Assembly (NCBI GenBank): GCA_934716995.1
Contig: CAKUYO010000013.1
Span: forward strand, 1-59,718
DNA length: 59,718 nt
Origin: an uncultured Bacteroidales bacterium
Lineage (GTDB): Bacteria; Bacteroidota; Bacteroidia; Bacteroidales; Paludibacteraceae
Direction of reading: 5' to 3'
Shown here in pieces: positions 42,926 through 52,014 of the stretch. How positions within the stretch are numbered: the first letter of the stretch is position 1; each line of letters opens with the position of its first letter. Below the pieces are notes generated by a model that worked only from the letters and a program-made list of their open reading frames with translations, made no database searches and was not told the DNA's origin. The position numbers and the translations under genes are program-made.

Positions 42926-44080
42926 TTACTCTTGCAGCAGGTGTTCTGCCAATGCCTCCAAGGCGGGTATGTCAGTCGGTTTGAGCGCACTGCGGATGGA
43001 TACAACTGGTTCTACAATCGTGATGTCTTTCATCTGTTCCAACATACCGCGCATTATGCGTGCTGCCTGTGGTGCCCAACTGCCGTTTTCCACCAGTCCC
43101 ACACGGCGTGATTGGTAAGTTTTCAGTTGCAGTTTGTGTAGGAAATTATGCATCGGTGGGAATATATCCGCATCGTATGTTGAGCAGCACAGTACCATTC
43201 GGCTCATACGGAAAGCGTCCTCTACTGCCTCTGCCATATCGTCCCGGCTCAGGTCGGTAACCGCCACTTTCTTTGCTCCTTTTTGCTTGAGTATCTCGGC
43301 TAATTGCAGTGCCGCTTTGCGCGTATTTCCGTGGATAGACGCGTATGCTACCAATACCCCGTCTGTCTCGGGTTGATAACTGCTCCATATTGTATAGAGA
43401 CGCACCGCCTCTTGTATCTTTTCGCCTTCCAAAATAGGTCCGTGCAATGGCGCAATCGTCTGTATATCAAGCATAGAAGCGGCTTTCAGTACATTTGCTA
43501 CGGGGCGTCCGTACTTGCCACATATATTGAAATAATAGCGGCGTGCCTCGCAAGCCCAGTCATCGGGATCTGCGTCATAGACGCCGAACTTGCCGAAACC
43601 GTCTGCCGAAAACAGCACTTTCTGTTCGGGAATATACGTCATCAGCACTTCCGGCCAATGCACCATAGGGGCGGCGATAAATGAAAGTGTCATACCTCCT
43701 AAATCCAGCGTATCTCCGCCTTTTACCTCTATTGTTTTTGTAGCCTCAATGCCAAACTGTGGCAACATCTGCAATGCTATCTTTGATCCTACGAGTGTCG
43801 CATTGGGGTAAGCCGCAAGAAAGGCGTTGATAGAACCGCTATGGTCGGGTTCCATATGCTGAATAATCAGATATTCCGGCTGTTTGCCGTCTAATGCTGC
43901 GGCTAATTTGGTCAGCCATTCGCCGGTCTTGCGCGGGTCAACGGTATCCATTACGGCAGTATGTTCGGCGCAGAGCAGATAACTGTTGTAGCACATGCCT
44001 TCCGGCACAACATACTGACTCTCAAACAAATCCAGGTCGGCATCGTCGCAGCCGATATATTTGATAACCTTTGTATTCAT
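42926..44080 (-). CDS. FprA-type flavodiiron protein
   Basis: 384 residues from the ATG at 44080 (MNTKVIKYIGCDD); an extension to 44155 overlaps manA and is rejected. The metallo-beta-lactamase half has the diiron motif HMEPDH at 75-80 and further ligands in VHWPEVLMTY. The C-terminal flavodoxin half starts VLVAYASIHGNTRKAALQL near residue 250. Such proteins reduce oxygen or nitric oxide in the cytoplasm and protect anaerobes. No rubredoxin extension is present, so electrons come from a separate partner. The gene starts one base after the manA stop, so the two are cotranscribed. Confidence 0.93.
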   Translation of the reverse strand: MNTKVIKYIGCDDADLDLFESQYVVPEGMCYNSYLLCAEHTAVMDTVDPRKTGEWLTKLAAALDGKQPEYLIIQHMEPDHSGSINAFLAAYPNATLVGSKIALQMLPQFGIEATKTIEVKGGDTLDLGGMTLSFIAAPMVHWPEVLMTYIPEQKVLFSADGFGKFGVYDADPDDWACEARRYYFNICGKYGRPVANVLKAASMLDIQTIAPLHGPILEGEKIQEAVRLYTIWSSYQPETDGVLVAYASIHGNTRKAALQLAEILKQKGAKKVAVTDLSRDDMAEAVEDAFRMSRMVLCCSTYDADIFPPMHNFLHKLQLKTYQSRRVGLVENGSWAPQAARIMRGMLEQMKDITIVEPVVSIRSALKPTDIPALEALAEHLLQE

Positions 44081-44081
44081 A

Positions 44082-45092
44082 TCAAAGCAAATTGGTATCC
44101 ATATATACTTCCAACAAACGGCACTCCCCGTCGGTCGGAGTAAGAATAATATCATTCAGGCACGCAGGCAAAAGCACGGCTTCGCCTTTGTGCAAAGTAA
44201 TGGTCTGTTCCGTTTTGTCCGCTTCCTGAGCATTCAACTGCATACTGCCGCCTACGCACATATAGAGTACAAACGAATCCAATGGTGCATAGTCGCGTTG
44301 TATCGGTTCAGAAAAACGGATGACATTTGTTGTAAAATAGGGTGTTTGGGCAATGTTCGCCACTCCGTTTATGGGGTAGTCTGTATGCAGTACGGCACTC
44401 TCTTTGGGCGTATCGTAATCCAACACCTCCAATGCCTGTTTCAGTTTGAGCGGGCGTTTCTTGCCGTCGTTGCCCACACGGTTGTAGTCATACAGGCGGT
44501 AGGTAATATCGCTGTTCTCCTGTATCTCTGCCACTATCGTACCCCGTTTCATCGCATGTACAATCCCCGCAGGCAGCATTACTACATCCCCCTCCCGCAC
44601 GTGATATTCGCTCAGATACTCACTCAAATCGCCTTCCTCAATGGCTGTGCGTATCTGCTGCTCTGTCATCGGCTGTTTCCACCCGCGGATAACCGATGCA
44701 TACGGCTCAGAGTTCATAACATACCACATCTCAGTCTTGCCGAGCGAGTCCTCGTTCTCGAAGGCATACTCGTCATCGGGATGCACCTGGATGCTCAAAT
44801 CATCGTCTGCATCAATAAACTTCACCAATACGGGGAACGTATTGCCGAATACTTCATACACTTTGTCTCCCACCAACTCACTCATATACACTTCAAGCAA
44901 CTCTTGCAGGTTATTGCCTGCAAGATGCCCGTTGGCAACCTCGGTCGGAAATCTGTCCTGTGCGGAGACAAGCCAACTCTCGCCCACATTCTCAAAATGG
45001 TCGGATTGCGGGCTGTACCATTGTTTGATATGTTGTCCACCCCAGATCTTATGAAACAAACGGGGCGTGAATTTAAGCGGATATAGCGGCAT
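44082..45092 (-). CDS. manA: Mannose-6-phosphate isomerase, type I
   Basis: 336 residues. A zinc enzyme that interconverts mannose-6-phosphate and fructose-6-phosphate. The motifs are KIWGGQHI near residue 15, ESWLVSAQ, VLVKFIDADDDLSIQVHPDD with the zinc-binding QVHP near 100, GKTEMWYV and VMLPAGIVHAMKRGTIVAEIQ truncated here to its core. It starts the manA-fprA unit; a weak promoter-like TCGTCTTTGC is seen on the minus strand near 45157-45166. GalE and a nucleotidyltransferase are encoded just upstream, which suggests a sugar-precursor neighbourhood. Confidence 0.92.
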   Translation of the reverse strand: MPLYPLKFTPRLFHKIWGGQHIKQWYSPQSDHFENVGESWLVSAQDRFPTEVANGHLAGNNLQELLEVYMSELVGDKVYEVFGNTFPVLVKFIDADDDLSIQVHPDDEYAFENEDSLGKTEMWYVMNSEPYASVIRGWKQPMTEQQIRTAIEEGDLSEYLSEYHVREGDVVMLPAGIVHAMKRGTIVAEIQENSDITYRLYDYNRVGNDGKKRPLKLKQALEVLDYDTPKESAVLHTDYPINGVANIAQTPYFTTNVIRFSEPIQRDYAPLDSFVLYMCVGGSMQLNAQEADKTEQTITLHKGEAVLLPACLNDIILTPTDGECRLLEVYMDTNLL

Positions 45093-45168
45093 ATGATATA
45101 ATAAGTAATGTACGAAAATGTATAGTAGTTATTAGTAGTGTACGAAAATTGATTATTGCGCAAAGACG

Positions 45169-45215
45169 AAAAAACAGGCGGCAATACCACTCCTTCGGAG
45201 TCGTAAAGTCGCCTG
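45169..45215 (-). terminator. Terminator after galE
   Basis: CAGGCG at 45175-45180 and CGCCTG at 45210-45215 enclose an ACTCC/GGAGT stem. On the minus strand it is followed by TTTTTT. Confidence 0.85.
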
Positions 45216-45227
45216 TTATAAAATGAT

Positions 45228-46259
45228 TTACTGGATGTTACGCAGACGTTTCTCCCAGTTCCAAGCGGATAGGAGCACATCTTTGATAGGTGTTTCCGCT
45301 TTCCAGCCGAGTACGGTGTTGGCTTTGGTAGGATTAGCCCAAACTTTTTCTATATCCCCTTCGCGGCGACCTACAATCTCGTACGGGATTTTTACACCCG
45401 TAGCGTCCATAAAGGCATTGACTATCTCCAGCACGCTTAGTCCGCGACCGGTACCGAGATTGAATGTCTCCACTTGCTCTGCGGCTTCGTTCTTGAGCAT
45501 ACGCTCTACGGCTTTTACGTGGGCTTTTGCCAGATCAACCACGTAGATATAGTCGCGGATACACGAACCGTCAGGGGTATCGTAGTCGTTGCCAAACACT
45601 TTCAGTTCTTTGCGTAAGCCGGCTGCGGTCTGCGTTACAAACGGCAGCAGGTTGTTGGGTACACCGTTGGGCAGTTCGCCTATCAGTGCCGACGGGTGCG
45701 CACCTATCGGGTTGAAATAGCGGAGAATGGTTGCGTGCAGATTGGCATCTGCGTGTGCCTCGTCGCGGATAATATCCTCGTTGATTTGCTTGGTGTTACC
45801 ATACGGCGAAAGGGCTTTCTGGATAGGAGCCGTCTCGTCCACAGGCAAGTGCGCCTTGTCGGGCTGCCCGTAAACGGTGCAGGAAGACGAGAATACGATA
45901 TTTTGTACCTGATGACGTTTCATCACCTCCAAGAGGGTGATAAGCGAACCGATATTGTTGCGGTAGTAGAGCAGCGGTTTTTGTACCGACTCGCCCACTG
46001 CCTTGCTGGCTGCAAAGTGGATAACACCCACAATATCAGGATACTGACGGAATACTCCGTCCAAATTGACAAAATCGTTGCAATCAATGTTTGCGAACTC
46101 GGGACGACGACCGACAATAGCGGTAATGCCGTCCAACACATCCACATTAGAGTTGCTCAAGTTATCTACAATCGTTACATCGTAGCCTTGTTGCATCAGT
46201 TCGACAGCGGTGTGCGAACCTATGTAGCCTGCACCGCCCGTTACTAAAATACGTGCCAT
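45228..46259 (-). CDS. galE: UDP-glucose 4-epimerase
   Basis: 343 residues. An SDR-family NAD enzyme that interconverts UDP-glucose and UDP-galactose. Visible are VTGGAGYIGSHTAVEL at the N-terminus, VDNLSNSN, VIHFAASKAVGESV, FSSSCTVYG with the catalytic Ser/Thr, the YGNTK pair (Tyr and Lys four apart) near residue 155, and RYFNPIGAHPSALIGE. The full family length is present. The start follows an AAGGAG-like site some 17 bp upstream. It ends with its own terminator before manA. Confidence 0.94.
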   Translation of the reverse strand: MARILVTGGAGYIGSHTAVELMQQGYDVTIVDNLSNSNVDVLDGITAIVGRRPEFANIDCNDFVNLDGVFRQYPDIVGVIHFAASKAVGESVQKPLLYYRNNIGSLITLLEVMKRHQVQNIVFSSSCTVYGQPDKAHLPVDETAPIQKALSPYGNTKQINEDIIRDEAHADANLHATILRYFNPIGAHPSALIGELPNGVPNNLLPFVTQTAAGLRKELKVFGNDYDTPDGSCIRDYIYVVDLAKAHVKAVERMLKNEAAEQVETFNLGTGRGLSVLEIVNAFMDATGVKIPYEIVGRREGDIEKVWANPTKANTVLGWKAETPIKDVLLSAWNWEKRLRNIQ

Positions 46260-46335
46260 AATTTATATGGGATTTCTCCTTGTTTGGTAAAATATAAAGC
46301 GTACTACGCATAGAGCGTTTTTTACGCCCTGTCAG

Positions 46336-47235
46336 TTAAAATAGTTTCTCCGGATATTCACCTGCTTTGATCAGGTTGTTTATCTTCATTACCACCTGCG
46401 GTCTGTCCTCTGCATAAGTTACACCGAACCATTTGGACGGGGTATCCAGCACTTTGCAGGTGGCTTTGCCTGCCACGATAAGGTCATTGACCACGGTCGG
46501 AATATAGAGTTCTTTTTTCAGTTCGTTGCCATACTTGGTAAGGAACTCGCGGAATGCCTCTTCCGAATAGTCGAAGTATTCGGGTGTAAAGCCCCACATA
46601 TTCATCGAAACGGGGGTATTCGGTGCGATAACCGTGTCCACACCATCCTCTGTAAAGACAATCTTGTCACCGATCTCCTCAATCTTGGTACGCTCCACTA
46701 CATCGGTCAGGTAACCGTTCTCATCGGTGGCACATACGCCGCGGCTTACGCTGCCGTTCTCGCTCAGCGTGTTGGCAACACGGTAACCGATCATACAGTA
46801 TTTGCCGGTTGTCCCCTCAATGGTTTTGAGATAGTCTGCCAAGATTTGGAACGACTCTTTGCCATAGAAGTCATCGGCGTTGATAACGGCGAACGGCTCA
46901 TTGATAATGCCTTTAGCCATCAATACGGCATGGTTGGTACCCCATGGCTTGGTACGCTCGGGGTTGTAGGTGTAGCCCGCAGGCACTTTGTCAATCGATT
47001 GAAAACAAATCTCGCAAGACACTTTGTCTTGGTATTTGGAGAGAACCACACGACGGAAATCCTCTTCGAAGTCCTTGCGGATAACGAATACCACCTTGCC
47101 GAATCCGGCACGCAGGGCGTCGAATACGCTGTAATCCATAATAGTTTCTCCGTTAGGACCTAATCCGTCAATCTGTTTCAGTCCACCATAACGGCTGCCC
47201 ATACCGGCAGCCAATACAAAAAGTGTAGGTTTCAT
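46336..47235 (-). CDS. Sugar-phosphate nucleotidyltransferase family protein
   Basis: 299 residues. The N-terminal motif LAAGMGSRYGGLKQIDGLGP is the NTP-binding loop; VINADDFYGKESF carries the metal-binding Asp near residue 110. VSMNMWGFTPEYFD is the acceptor-side motif. The protein is shorter than GlmU and lacks an acyltransferase-like beta-helix. It resembles uncharacterised NTP transferases that lie near galE; the sugar substrate cannot be read. It lies 76 bp upstream of galE on the same strand, and GCGT/ACGC hairpins occur in that gap. Confidence 0.88.
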   Translation of the reverse strand: MKPTLFVLAAGMGSRYGGLKQIDGLGPNGETIMDYSVFDALRAGFGKVVFVIRKDFEEDFRRVVLSKYQDKVSCEICFQSIDKVPAGYTYNPERTKPWGTNHAVLMAKGIINEPFAVINADDFYGKESFQILADYLKTIEGTTGKYCMIGYRVANTLSENGSVSRGVCATDENGYLTDVVERTKIEEIGDKIVFTEDGVDTVIAPNTPVSMNMWGFTPEYFDYSEEAFREFLTKYGNELKKELYIPTVVNDLIVAGKATCKVLDTPSKWFGVTYAEDRPQVVMKINNLIKAGEYPEKLF

Positions 47236-47276
47236 ATTTTTAGTTTGGTTTGTAATGTATTTCTATTTATCCAACC

Positions 47277-47304
47277 TCTAACATCTAACATCTAACATCT
47301 AATC
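47277..47304 (-). repeat. 7-bp tandem repeat (YCTAAYM), 4 units
   Basis: TCTAACA is repeated three times, followed by TCTAATC, in the gap between the nucleotidyltransferase and YitT genes. The orientation on + is the same as in the three arrays of the FISUMP block. Confidence 0.9.
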
Positions 47305-47320
47305 TCTATCAGTCTTGGCA

Positions 47321-48433
47321 TCATTCCTCCGTATCTATCTCCACCCGCCCATGGCGTTTCTTGTGTTTGAGCCACAAGCCATATACCTCGGAGCAGTCGC
47401 CTGCGGTGGTGAAAGCGTGTATGCTGTTGGTCTGCATAAATTTCATCAATGCCGAGAACTCGTCTTGCGTGAGCAGAGTCTGTATCTCTATGTATTCGTC
47501 ATCGCTATAACCGCCCGTAACTTTGTACAGGGAACACCCGCGCACAAGATCATCAATGATGTAACGGCGTATCTTCTCATATTCGGCGGAGATGATACAT
47601 ACCCGTTTCCGGAGGTTAAACGTGGCAGAGAAATAGTTGATGACCAATCCGTTAATCCACGTGCCAATCAACCCGATAACCACCATACGGAAATCGTTAA
47701 TCAGGAATGCCGAGCAGCAAATCAACGCCCCGCCGATGGATACCGATATACCTATATCGAAATGCAGGTACTTGTTGATTATCTTTGCCAGAATGTCCAA
47801 TCCGCCCGTAGAAGCGTTGATACGGAACTCTATCGCCTGACAAACGGAAAGCAGGAAGACAAAGCATACCAGGTCGAACCACACATCGCCCATTCCCAAT
47901 CCTGCCGACATCACCGAGTCTTTCACCTGCTCCAACACCTCTCCCGCACGGCCCAGCAGGTACGGATTGCCGTGTGCATCCAACACCTTTTCCCCCGCCA
48001 GCAGTTGCGCCTGAATATCCGGAGCCGCAATCACTTTGTGGGTCAAGTTGGTATAAGGAAACACCCAATCCCAAAACTGTGTCAAAGGTCCCAATATCAT
48101 GGCGGTGTACACCGTCTTTGCACCAAATTCATTGCCAATCAGCAAGAACGCCATCACCAACAAGACGGCATTGATGCCCATCACCAAATAGGAGAAAGTG
48201 TCCGCATTGCCTCCTATCAGGGTGTTTATCACAATGCTCAAACCCGAGATTGTTCCTACAATCAAGTGGCTTGGCATAAGGAAGTAATAGACTGCCGCTG
48301 CACCGAGGAACATGCCTGCGGTCATCATTACTAATTCTTTCCAGAACTTACGGGTGTGCATAGCGTGCCAAAACGACAGGCACAAGTTCTTCCAATACTC
48401 TTTGGTAAAGTATTGACGTGTGTATTCATTCAT
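47321..48433 (-). CDS. YitT-family membrane protein (DUF161/DUF2179)
   Basis: 370 residues. The N-terminal half has about five or six membrane segments, for example LVMMTAGMFLGAAAVYYFLM, NAVLLVMAFLLIG and LVCFVFLLSVC. GGLDILAKII is the family loop after the TM part. The C-terminal 90 residues are a soluble DUF2179 domain: RVCIISAEYEKIRRYIID, GGYSDDEYIEIQTLLTQDEF. A long loop of about 60 residues between TM segments is unusual. The transported substrate of the family is not known. It is encoded between lysC and the nucleotidyltransferase, same strand. Confidence 0.88.
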   Translation of the reverse strand: MNEYTRQYFTKEYWKNLCLSFWHAMHTRKFWKELVMMTAGMFLGAAAVYYFLMPSHLIVGTISGLSIVINTLIGGNADTFSYLVMGINAVLLVMAFLLIGNEFGAKTVYTAMILGPLTQFWDWVFPYTNLTHKVIAAPDIQAQLLAGEKVLDAHGNPYLLGRAGEVLEQVKDSVMSAGLGMGDVWFDLVCFVFLLSVCQAIEFRINASTGGLDILAKIINKYLHFDIGISVSIGGALICCSAFLINDFRMVVIGLIGTWINGLVINYFSATFNLRKRVCIISAEYEKIRRYIIDDLVRGCSLYKVTGGYSDDEYIEIQTLLTQDEFSALMKFMQTNSIHAFTTAGDCSEVYGLWLKHKKRHGRVEIDTEE

Positions 48434-48465
48434 GGTGGTTAGGATTTATTCGGGCTAAGTGTTTA

Positions 48466-49695
48466 TTAGACATTACGCATTACGTATCGAGCCGTACGCC
48501 GTGTAGTTTGGCTCAATAGAATGGTTTTTCCCAGTGTCTCGCGGGCAATGATTTGCGGTGTGGTACCGCGTATGGTTAGCAGCGAAAGTCCTTCATTGTA
48601 GGTAACACGATAATCCCTTTGCAACTCCTCAATGGCTTCCTCTACATATCGTGAACTATCCACACAAACGGAAATTGTAACTGCCGACGATTGTATCAGA
48701 GACACCTTTAGGCGGTGCCGGTGAATGATATCAAAGATACGGCTCAAACTCTCCTCAAGCACAAAGGCGAAATCCTTGGCACGCATGGTGACGAGAATCT
48801 GGTTTTTCCTCCATATATATACGGGGACATCTATCGGTCCACTGGCGGTGGCACTAATGACAGACCCTGCCGCCAACGGGTCTGCAAAGGGTTTGACATA
48901 CAATGGGATGGATTTGTTCTCCAACGGGCGAATGGTCTTCGGGTGAATGATCTGGGCTCCCGAATAGGATAACTCCACAGCATCATTGTAGGTCAGTTCG
49001 GGTATCAGCACCGTATCTTGTACCAACCGCGGGTCGGCATTGAGTATCCCCGGTACGTCCTTCCAAATCGTAACCGACTCGGCATCCAAGATATTGCCCA
49101 ATAGTGCCGCTGTATAGTCGGAACCTTCGCGCCCGAGCGTGGTACGCAATCCGCCTGCCGTTCCGCCGATAAATCCTTGTCCCACAAAGATATGTTTGTC
49201 GGATTGTGCTACGGCTGTGCGAATTTGCTGTGCAGATACCATCATATCCACATTTGCATCACGATACGTTGCATCCGTTCGCAGCAGATGTGTCATATCA
49301 AGCCACTCACTGTCAATGCCTTGTGTGTGCAAATAGGCATTTACGATAGTGGTAGAGATGAGTTCGCCCCAACTGACCAATTGGTCGTAACTCAAGTCAT
49401 AATTTGTAGTATCTTGCAAAGCGGGCAAATCGTGTATCGGCAGAATATCCGCCGACAAGTCCAACTCTTGCAAGATAGCGGTATGATAGTCGATAAGTGC
49501 CGCCCATTCTTGTTGTGCCGTGGCGGTATCGCCCGTCCATAGCGCGTTGAGGACACGTTCCAAAGCATTGGTGGTCTTGCCCATTGCCGAGACCACGACC
49601 ATCAGGTCGCCCTCTGCAAGCGAGACAATATGCGCCAAATTGCGGATACCGTCCGCATTGCGCACCGATGCACCACCAAACTTATAGACCCTCAT
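48466..49695 (-). CDS. lysC: Aspartate kinase, monofunctional
   Basis: 409 residues. It phosphorylates aspartate, the first step toward lysine, threonine, methionine and diaminopimelate. The kinase starts MRVYKFGGASV, with TTLGREGSDYTAALLG near residue 200 and WKDVPGILNADPR near 225. C-terminal ACT domains are LVTMRAKDFAFVLEESLSRI near 305 and LSLLTIRGTTPQ near 370; they normally bind lysine or threonine. An open extension to 49737 is rejected because MRVYKFGG is the family start and the extension overlaps an inverted repeat. No homoserine dehydrogenase part follows. Confidence 0.93.
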   Translation of the reverse strand: MRVYKFGGASVRNADGIRNLAHIVSLAEGDLMVVVSAMGKTTNALERVLNALWTGDTATAQQEWAALIDYHTAILQELDLSADILPIHDLPALQDTTNYDLSYDQLVSWGELISTTIVNAYLHTQGIDSEWLDMTHLLRTDATYRDANVDMMVSAQQIRTAVAQSDKHIFVGQGFIGGTAGGLRTTLGREGSDYTAALLGNILDAESVTIWKDVPGILNADPRLVQDTVLIPELTYNDAVELSYSGAQIIHPKTIRPLENKSIPLYVKPFADPLAAGSVISATASGPIDVPVYIWRKNQILVTMRAKDFAFVLEESLSRIFDIIHRHRLKVSLIQSSAVTISVCVDSSRYVEEAIEELQRDYRVTYNEGLSLLTIRGTTPQIIARETLGKTILLSQTTRRTARYVMRNV

Positions 49696-49703
49696 AGGCT
49701 TTG

Positions 49704-49763
49704 AATGTGTAAATTTGTAAATGGGGAAATGCCGCAATTTACAAACTTACAAATTTACACATT
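49704..49763. repeat. 17-bp perfect inverted repeat between ribH and lysC
   Basis: AATGTGTAAATTTGTAA at 49704-49720 and its exact complement at 49747-49763 enclose 26 bp. Further AATTTACAAA units at both ends extend it. It lies 8 bp before the lysC start and after ribH, so it may be a terminator or a lysC leader hairpin. Confidence 0.85.
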
Positions 49764-49777
49764 TACAAATTGTTCCA

Positions 49778-50257
49778 TCACAGGTTTGCCATGTGAATGG
49801 CTGTTACGGCTCCTTCTATACCTTTGTTGCCCAATCTGCCGCCGGCACGGTCGAGAGCCTGCTGTTTGTCGAGAGTGGTCAGCACGGAGAATATAACAGG
49901 TACATGCCCTTGTGCATTGAGTATTGCCACACCTTGCGTAACCGACTGGCACACATAGTCAAAGTGCGGCGTATCGCCTTGTATCACACAGCCGATTACG
50001 ATGATGGCGTCCATATCGGCATATTCGTTGATAGTACGTGCAGCCGCGTAGGTCAGTTCCACTGTACCGGGGACATGCAGGAGAACAATGTTGTCCTCAT
50101 CCACCCCGTGCTTTTCCAATGTCTCCAAAGCACCTTGCGCCATCGGATAGGTGATATCCGGGTTCCAATCCGCCACTATAATTGCATAGCGCTGACGTTT
50201 CAGAACGTCAGCGCCCGGCAATGTAGTCGCATCATATTTCGACAAATCAGTAGTCAT
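49778..50257 (-). CDS. ribH: 6,7-Dimethyl-8-ribityllumazine synthase
   Basis: 159 residues. It condenses the ribityl-amino-uracil and a butanone phosphate in riboflavin synthesis, in a large icosahedral or pentameric assembly. VADWNPDITYPMAQGALETL, HVPGTVELTYAA and the GCVIQGDTPHFDYVC histidine region are family motifs. The start overlaps the stop of the TPR gene by one base (TAATG), giving translational coupling. No other rib genes are near. Confidence 0.95.
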   Translation of the reverse strand: MTTDLSKYDATTLPGADVLKRQRYAIIVADWNPDITYPMAQGALETLEKHGVDEDNIVLLHVPGTVELTYAAARTINEYADMDAIIVIGCVIQGDTPHFDYVCQSVTQGVAILNAQGHVPVIFSVLTTLDKQQALDRAGGRLGNKGIEGAVTAIHMANL

Positions 50258-50952
50258 TACTCTGCAGCGATTGCGATATATTTCTCAATATCTTGTGCTT
50301 CTACCGAAGCAGGATAGTCATTCTTGATAGTCTCAAAAGCCTTCTTAGCGGCTTTTTTGTTGCCCTGCTCAAGATATACGAAACCCGCTTTCTTCAGGCT
50401 CATCGGAGCAATCAGGTCGTTGCCCGATTTGGCTGCTGCCTCAAAAGCCGGAACAGCCTTGCCGTATTCGCCAAGTTCCACGTATGCATCGCCGAGCAAT
50501 TGTGAAGCCGCAGGATCGATTGTCAAATCCTTTGCGGAAAATTTCTTGAGGTATTTGGCAGCCTCTTCATACTCACCGAGTTGGTAGTAGCAGATACCGG
50601 CATACAAGGCAGCCAACTTACCGGGCTGATACATCTTGTACGAGTCGGCAATCTCCTCAAAACCGATGCACTCTGCATCATCGCCATTCAGAGCCTGCTC
50701 AAAGTCGCCTGCCATAAAATATACGACAGCCTTGGCGTTTTCATTGCTTGCCTCGAGGGCTTTGGGCTTGAATACGTACTGGTTGAGTGCAATGATACCG
50801 CAGATAATCACTACGATAGCGGTGATAGTCCAACTCAGTACCGCCGAGTGTTTCTCAATCCACAGACCGACTGTCGAAAGTCCTTCATTCACTTCCTCCA
50901 AGTGCTGGTCGTCTTTCTTGAATTTTTCTTCTTCTTGTTTTTTCTTTGACAT
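50257..50952 (-). CDS. Membrane-anchored TPR protein
   Basis: 231 residues. The N-terminus is charged (KKKQEEEKFKKDDQHLEEV) and is followed by one transmembrane helix, SWTITAIVVIICGIIALNQY, near residues 38-58. The rest is tetratricopeptide-like: YAGICYYQLGEYEEAAKYLK, LLGDAYVELGEYGKAVPAFE and FVYLEQGNKKAAKKAFETIK at 34-residue spacing. The topology resembles YfgM/tetratricopeptide-repeat proteins of Bacteroidetes, which are associated with envelope biogenesis. It is coupled to ribH and has a strong promoter. Confidence 0.85.
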   Translation of the reverse strand: MSKKKQEEEKFKKDDQHLEEVNEGLSTVGLWIEKHSAVLSWTITAIVVIICGIIALNQYVFKPKALEASNENAKAVVYFMAGDFEQALNGDDAECIGFEEIADSYKMYQPGKLAALYAGICYYQLGEYEEAAKYLKKFSAKDLTIDPAASQLLGDAYVELGEYGKAVPAFEAAAKSGNDLIAPMSLKKAGFVYLEQGNKKAAKKAFETIKNDYPASVEAQDIEKYIAIAAE

Positions 50953-51020
50953 AATTATGTAGTTTTATATTATTCGATTTTGTTATAGTATGCGCTTAGG
51001 TTGCGCATATGATACAACGT

Positions 51021-51053
51021 GCAAAGATACAACATTCCGCCGACATATACAAA
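51021..51053 (-). promoter_or_regulatory. Promoter of the TPR-ribH operon
   Basis: On the minus strand TTTG (51050-51053) and TATCTTTGC (51021-51029) are 20 bp apart. Confidence 0.85.
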
Positions 51054-51061
51054 AATTATGA

Positions 51062-51102
51062 TAAAAAAAGCGCGAAAAGCCGATTTTACTGCTTTCCGCG
51101 CT
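51062..51102 (-). terminator. Terminator after prmA
   Basis: AGCGCGGAAAGC and GCTTTTCGCGC pair on the minus strand, followed by TTTTTTT. It lies 18 bp past the prmA stop. Confidence 0.9.
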
Positions 51103-51120
51103 CATATCCTCAGGTAATCT

Positions 51121-51885
51121 TTACAGGTGTTGAAACTCCAGCATACACCAGTCGCCGTCCGTGCGGGTGGCTGTATGGGTAAGTCCTACATTCTCCGCTG
51201 CGGCGGTTAGGACGGGGCAGTCGTCGGCATAGAAACCGCTCAGCCATAGTTGCCCGTTCGGGTTGAGGTACCGGGCATAGAACGGCATTTGTGACAGCAG
51301 GATATTGCGGTGGATATTTGCCATAATCAGGTCGTAATGCCCAGCCGGAGGTGTGTCGCAGAGGCAAGTCTCTATTTGTACCCCATTGAGGATGGCGTTC
51401 TCCTGCGTATTGAGGACACTCTTGTCGTCAATATCCACTGCCAGCACGTGCGCAGCACCGCGGAGGGCGGCGAATATACCGAGCACACCTGTGCCGCAGC
51501 CGTTATCCAACACGTTTTTGCCCGTGAGGTCGGTTTGCAAGAGGGCGTTGATCATCATTCCCGTGGTCTCGTGGTGCCCCGCGCCGAAAGCGCAATGGGG
51601 AATGATTTTTACTCCGAGCGGCAGTTCCTCCATCGGGTGTTCCGCCTCCCATGCAGCGTTCCAGTTCTCGTCGGGACATTCGTCAAAAGAGAGCAGCGTA
51701 ACGCCTTCGGTATCGGCAATGAGTTGCTCTATATCCGTCCGATGTGCATCAAGTGTATCGGCGGGGATATAAGCATCACTGCCGTCCAGAGTATCAAAAC
51801 CCAAGTCAAAAAGCGACTGGGTAAACAAATCCTCTTGCCATGGCTCGGCAAAAGAAAAAGAAAACCGGGCTACGGAATACTTCAT
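51121..51885 (-). CDS. prmA: Ribosomal protein L11 methyltransferase
   Basis: 254 residues. It trimethylates ribosomal protein L11 using S-adenosylmethionine. The N-terminal substrate domain contains DENWNAAWEA; the SAM motifs are AFGAGHHETTGM near residue 97, VLDNGCGTGVLGIFAALRGA near 120 and MANIHRNILL near 190. The protein is shorter than E. coli PrmA (293), which is usual for Bacteroidetes. The start is the first ATG after an AT-rich repeat. It has its own strong terminator. Confidence 0.92.
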   Translation of the reverse strand: MKYSVARFSFSFAEPWQEDLFTQSLFDLGFDTLDGSDAYIPADTLDAHRTDIEQLIADTEGVTLLSFDECPDENWNAAWEAEHPMEELPLGVKIIPHCAFGAGHHETTGMMINALLQTDLTGKNVLDNGCGTGVLGIFAALRGAAHVLAVDIDDKSVLNTQENAILNGVQIETCLCDTPPAGHYDLIMANIHRNILLSQMPFYARYLNPNGQLWLSGFYADDCPVLTAAAENVGLTHTATRTDGDWCMLEFQHL

Positions 51886-51886
51886 T

Positions 51887-51914
51887 TAATTAACAATTAA
51901 TAATTAACAATTAA
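51887..51914. repeat. 14-bp AT-rich tandem duplication
   Basis: TAATTAACAATTAA occurs twice in a row, just before prmA. The inverse of the last 20 bp is also at 7555-7574. Confidence 0.85.
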
Positions 51915-52014
51915 TATGCAGAGCAGGCACGTACACTGTTTCAAAACATCTATACAATTTATGCAATATATGCGGTGCATAAAGTGTATAAAAAACACCG
52001 CATATGCTCCAATT

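Noticed and set aside
44081..44155. N-terminal extension of the flavodiiron protein into manA
   Set aside because: It would overlap the manA coding sequence; MNTKVIKYIG begins one base after the manA stop.
49696..49737. A 14-residue N-terminal extension of LysC
   Set aside because: It overlaps an inverted repeat, and MRVYKFGGASV is the expected start.
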